From Aphodosoma sp045631465 (GTDB lineage Bacteria; Bacteroidota; Bacteroidia; Bacteroidales; Paludibacteraceae): DNA of 34,764 nucleotides. The stretch is taken from positions 1-34,764 of the forward strand of contig JAZQUV010000041.1 in NCBI GenBank assembly GCA_045631465.1. The letters are read 5' to 3'. The translations under genes were made by a program, and so were the position numbers. Numbering within the stretch: position 1 is the stretch's first letter; the number at the start of each line of letters is the position of its first letter. Below the pieces are notes generated by a model, which saw only the letters and a list, made by a program, of their open reading frames with translations, had not been told where the DNA came from and did not search any database. Shown one piece after another: positions 32,934 to 34,764 of the stretch.

Positions 32934-33785
32934 TTAATAGTCTTTTGATAATCTTTCAAATGAATTTAATTTGCTTATAAGTAATAATCTACATTTTTTT
33001 GATAAAGTATATCCAAAAATAGTATTTTTTTTATCCATAATGAACTCGGCAATTATAGGAATATCATCTTCATTTTGGACAAAAATATGGGTTATTAATT
33101 TATTGATGTATTCTTCTACTATTCTTATATCTTTAGAATCTTCAACAACAATAAACGATAAGTAAGCTAAATCCGAGTTTGAATGTAACTTTTTATTGTA
33201 TGCTTTTTTTGTTCTTTTATCTTTAACTCCCCATATCCACTTGGTTGCTGCTTCATCATTATGTATAACTCTCCATTCTCGCTCTTCATAGCACAATACA
33301 TTTTTCTTTTTGTGTATAGTTGAATATACTTTTGTTGTACCGATAATTAAATTTATGCTATTAAATATTTGTTTGTTTATATTCTTTGTGTTTGTAAAAA
33401 GTATAGAAAATTCACTTAAGGCAAGTTGAAATCTGTTCGATGACATGTATTGAACAGGCATTAATTGAGGGTATAAGTCTCTGGCTAATTCTCTATTAAT
33501 GCCAACACCATAATAACCATATTTTTGAGCATGTATATCTGAGCGTGTTAATGGAATATCACAAAAAGAAACCATAGGAATTAAAACAGTGTTATATTCA
33601 TTGTTGTTTGAACAAAAATTAGTGGGAGTAAAATTTGTTTTTCCTTGGTTTTTTATATTATTTACTAAAGCTTTGGGATATTCTTCTTTGCAATAAGAAT
33701 AGCGAAAACCATTTTTTATTATACCTTTTAGATTTTCTATTTTTTTTGTGAAATGTATTAAAGAAGATGATGAGCTAGGGTTCAT
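32934..33785 (-). CDS. AbiGi-like abortive phage-infection protein (putative antitoxin)
   Basis: A 283-residue protein. The N-terminus (LIHFTKKIENLKGIIKNGF) and the stretch IPMVSFCDIPLTRSDIH followed by YGYYGVGINRELA, then MPVQYM, fit the AbiGi family, the first component of the AbiG phage-exclusion pair described in lactococci, where AbiGi is regarded as the antitoxin of AbiGii. YEEREWRVIH in the C-terminal half also fits. Assignment is from motif memory, not a search. No AbiGii-like toxin is seen downstream; instead a gene remnant (33816-34163) lies 30 bases upstream on the same strand and may have been its partner before insertion of an IS. Confidence 0.65.
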   Translation of the reverse strand: MNPSSSSSLIHFTKKIENLKGIIKNGFRYSYCKEEYPKALVNNIKNQGKTNFTPTNFCSNNNEYNTVLIPMVSFCDIPLTRSDIHAQKYGYYGVGINRELARDLYPQLMPVQYMSSNRFQLALSEFSILFTNTKNINKQIFNSINLIIGTTKVYSTIHKKKNVLCYEEREWRVIHNDEAATKWIWGVKDKRTKKAYNKKLHSNSDLAYLSFIVVEDSKDIRIVEEYINKLITHIFVQNEDDIPIIAEFIMDKKNTIFGYTLSKKCRLLLISKLNSFERLSKDY

Positions 33786-33815
33786 TTGAGTCTTGTAAAA
33801 ATGTTATTATTAAAA

Positions 33816-34163
33816 TTAGAAAAGTAATCGTTTTTCTTCAGTTAATGCCTTTTTTGTATATTTTTTCCAGATATCTAAAAATATTTTAAACCAACGTTTT
33901 CTATTTTCTTTTTCTATGTCATTAAAGTTTGGATTTTGGTCTACAAGTATGTCATTTAATGATTTTATACATTCAGTGCCAAGTTCAAGATTGGTTTCTG
34001 TAATTTTAGCATTTTTGTTGCCTAGTAAACAATCGATGCAGAATGCGTATAGAATCATACCATGATAGAAATATGAGACTTGTTTTTGTTGGTTAATTAT
34101 ATTTTGTGCGATAATATTCCAACCTATTAAAGCAACTATTTTAAGTATAGGGTTAATTTCTTT
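33816..34163 (-). pseudogene. Remnant of a gene cut by the insertion sequence
   Basis: The frame ending at 33816 is open upstream well past its first ATG (34058): codons before it read KEINPILKIVALIGWNIIAQ and on to SYFYHG without a stop until the IS end at about 34164, where a TGA belonging to the transposase appears. So the 5' part of the gene has been removed or displaced by the IS. The surviving ~115 codons are helical and Lys/Asn-rich and end with KKALTEEKRLLF. I do not recognise the family. With a 30-base gap to the AbiGi-like gene it probably formed one operon with it. Confidence 0.6.
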
Positions 34164-34764
34164 GGTTCAAGACAACTTTAGCGGAAAAATTCTAAAGTTG
34201 TAAATTAGTAATTTATAAATATCTTTTTCTTTATTATTATATCTAAATTCACACTCTTTTAAGTGCAAATAAAACGTTGATTTATTAATACCTCTAAACT
34301 TAGAAAAACGTACCTTACACAACCCCCAGAAGTTCTCAATACCATTGGTATGTATCATTGGAGATTTAGCAAATTCATTCTCTCCGTGGTTTACTGTAAA
34401 ATGCTGTTTAAAACCTTCATTGTTTAACGTATTATATGTTTTGAAACCATCAGTTATTACAATGGCATTAGGGTGTACTATTTCTTTTATTATAGGTATT
34501 AAAGTCTCTGTAGAACAATCGTTTACGATATAAGTATAAATAGTATTTGGCCTTTTAAATATTCCAAAAACAATTATTTTACCTCGAGCTCCTCGACCTC
34601 TGATTCCGCGAACACGATGAGCCCCAAAATAACTCTCATCAAGTTCAAATTCACCGATAGTTGGTTGTATTGGAACTGAACAAATATCAACAATTCTTTG
34701 CCTAATAGCTGCGTAAATTTTATTTATACTTTGGCGTGAAATACCTGTTAATTCTGCGGTCTTT
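34164..34764 (-). mobile_element. IS1595-family insertion sequence (partial)
   Basis: The element runs from a probable terminal end near 34164 (sequence starting GGTTCAAGACAACTTT) to beyond the window. The end is placed where the transposase reading frame stops and the broken neighbour's frame resumes. The other inverted repeat and the target duplication lie outside, so the boundary is provisional. Confidence 0.65.
34167..34764 (-). CDS. IS1595-family (ISXO2-like) transposase, C-terminal 199 residues
   Basis: Direct translation of the minus strand gives one open frame from the window edge to the stop at 34167; only its last 63 codons begin with ATG. The frame reads KTAELTGISRQSINKIY (helix-turn-helix end), then GEFELDESYFGAHRVRG (first catalytic Asp), RGRGARGKIIVFG, IVITDGFKTY (second Asp), HFTVNHGENEF and IHTNGIENFWGLCKVRF with the final catalytic residue, and ends EFRYNNK. 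This order is diagnostic of the ISXO2-like DDE transposases, which move DNA by cut-and-paste. All catalytic positions in view are intact, so the IS may be active. The N-terminal zinc-binding part lies outside the window. Confidence 0.88.
   Translation of the reverse strand, partial: KTAELTGISRQSINKIYAAIRQRIVDICSVPIQPTIGEFELDESYFGAHRVRGIRGRGARGKIIVFGIFKRPNTIYTYIVNDCSTETLIPIIKEIVHPNAIVITDGFKTYNTLNNEGFKQHFTVNHGENEFAKSPMIHTNGIENFWGLCKVRFSKFRGINKSTFYLHLKECEFRYNNKEKDIYKLLIYNFRIFPLKLS

Overview
The window looks like chromosome of a member of the Bacteroidota, most likely order Bacteroidales. The evidence is an A+T-rich base composition, several promoters of the TTTG-N19/20-TAnnTTTG type used by the Bacteroidota primary sigma factor, almost no Shine-Dalgarno sequences, and gene content typical of the group (split ResB/CcsA cytochrome c assembly genes, GSCFA protein, ~400-residue QueA, Bacteroidota-type LptD, single-chain pyruvate:ferredoxin oxidoreductase). 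Assignment below order is not attempted.

Bases 1-24,800 are mainly housekeeping. The left edge (minus strand) holds the start of a TonB-like gene abutting a CcsA gene that lacks its 3' part, then ResB, dnaA, an MCE/MlaD-like gene and a cell-wall amidase with two SPOR domains. Divergent from the amidase come lptD, a SlyD-like prolyl isomerase, aroC and a diacylglycerol-kinase-family gene (plus strand). After a strong bidirectional terminator, minus-strand genes encode a GSCFA protein, an S41-like lipoprotein, two tandem paralogous beta-rich proteins, and a tightly overlapping operon read as acetyltransferase, HAD phosphatase, small lipoprotein, queA. The large nifJ gene follows on the plus strand.

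The housekeeping part is full of short interspersed and tandem repeats. Several lie inside reading frames and are translated in frame, and the CcsA truncation falls exactly on one.

From about 23,420 to the end the character changes to an accessory, probably defence, island. A DUF4143 ATPase is bracketed by near-identical terminator-plus-promoter repeats and by copies of a palindrome. Then comes a structured, apparently non-coding region ending in an intrinsic terminator, directly upstream of a two-gene restriction-modification-like operon: a PLD-nuclease/SNF2 helicase, and an Eco57I-type adenine methyltransferase split by a one-base frameshift. It is followed by a DUF2188 gene with Firmicutes-like expression signals, a small unknown gene, and on the opposite strand an AbiGi-like gene preceded by a gene remnant cut by an IS1595-family insertion sequence that runs off the window.

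The most interesting points are the structured leader plus PLD-helicase/methyltransferase operon with its frameshift, the terminator/promoter repeats around the ATPase, and the repeat-derived peptides in the cytochrome c assembly genes. No tRNA, rRNA or CRISPR array was seen.
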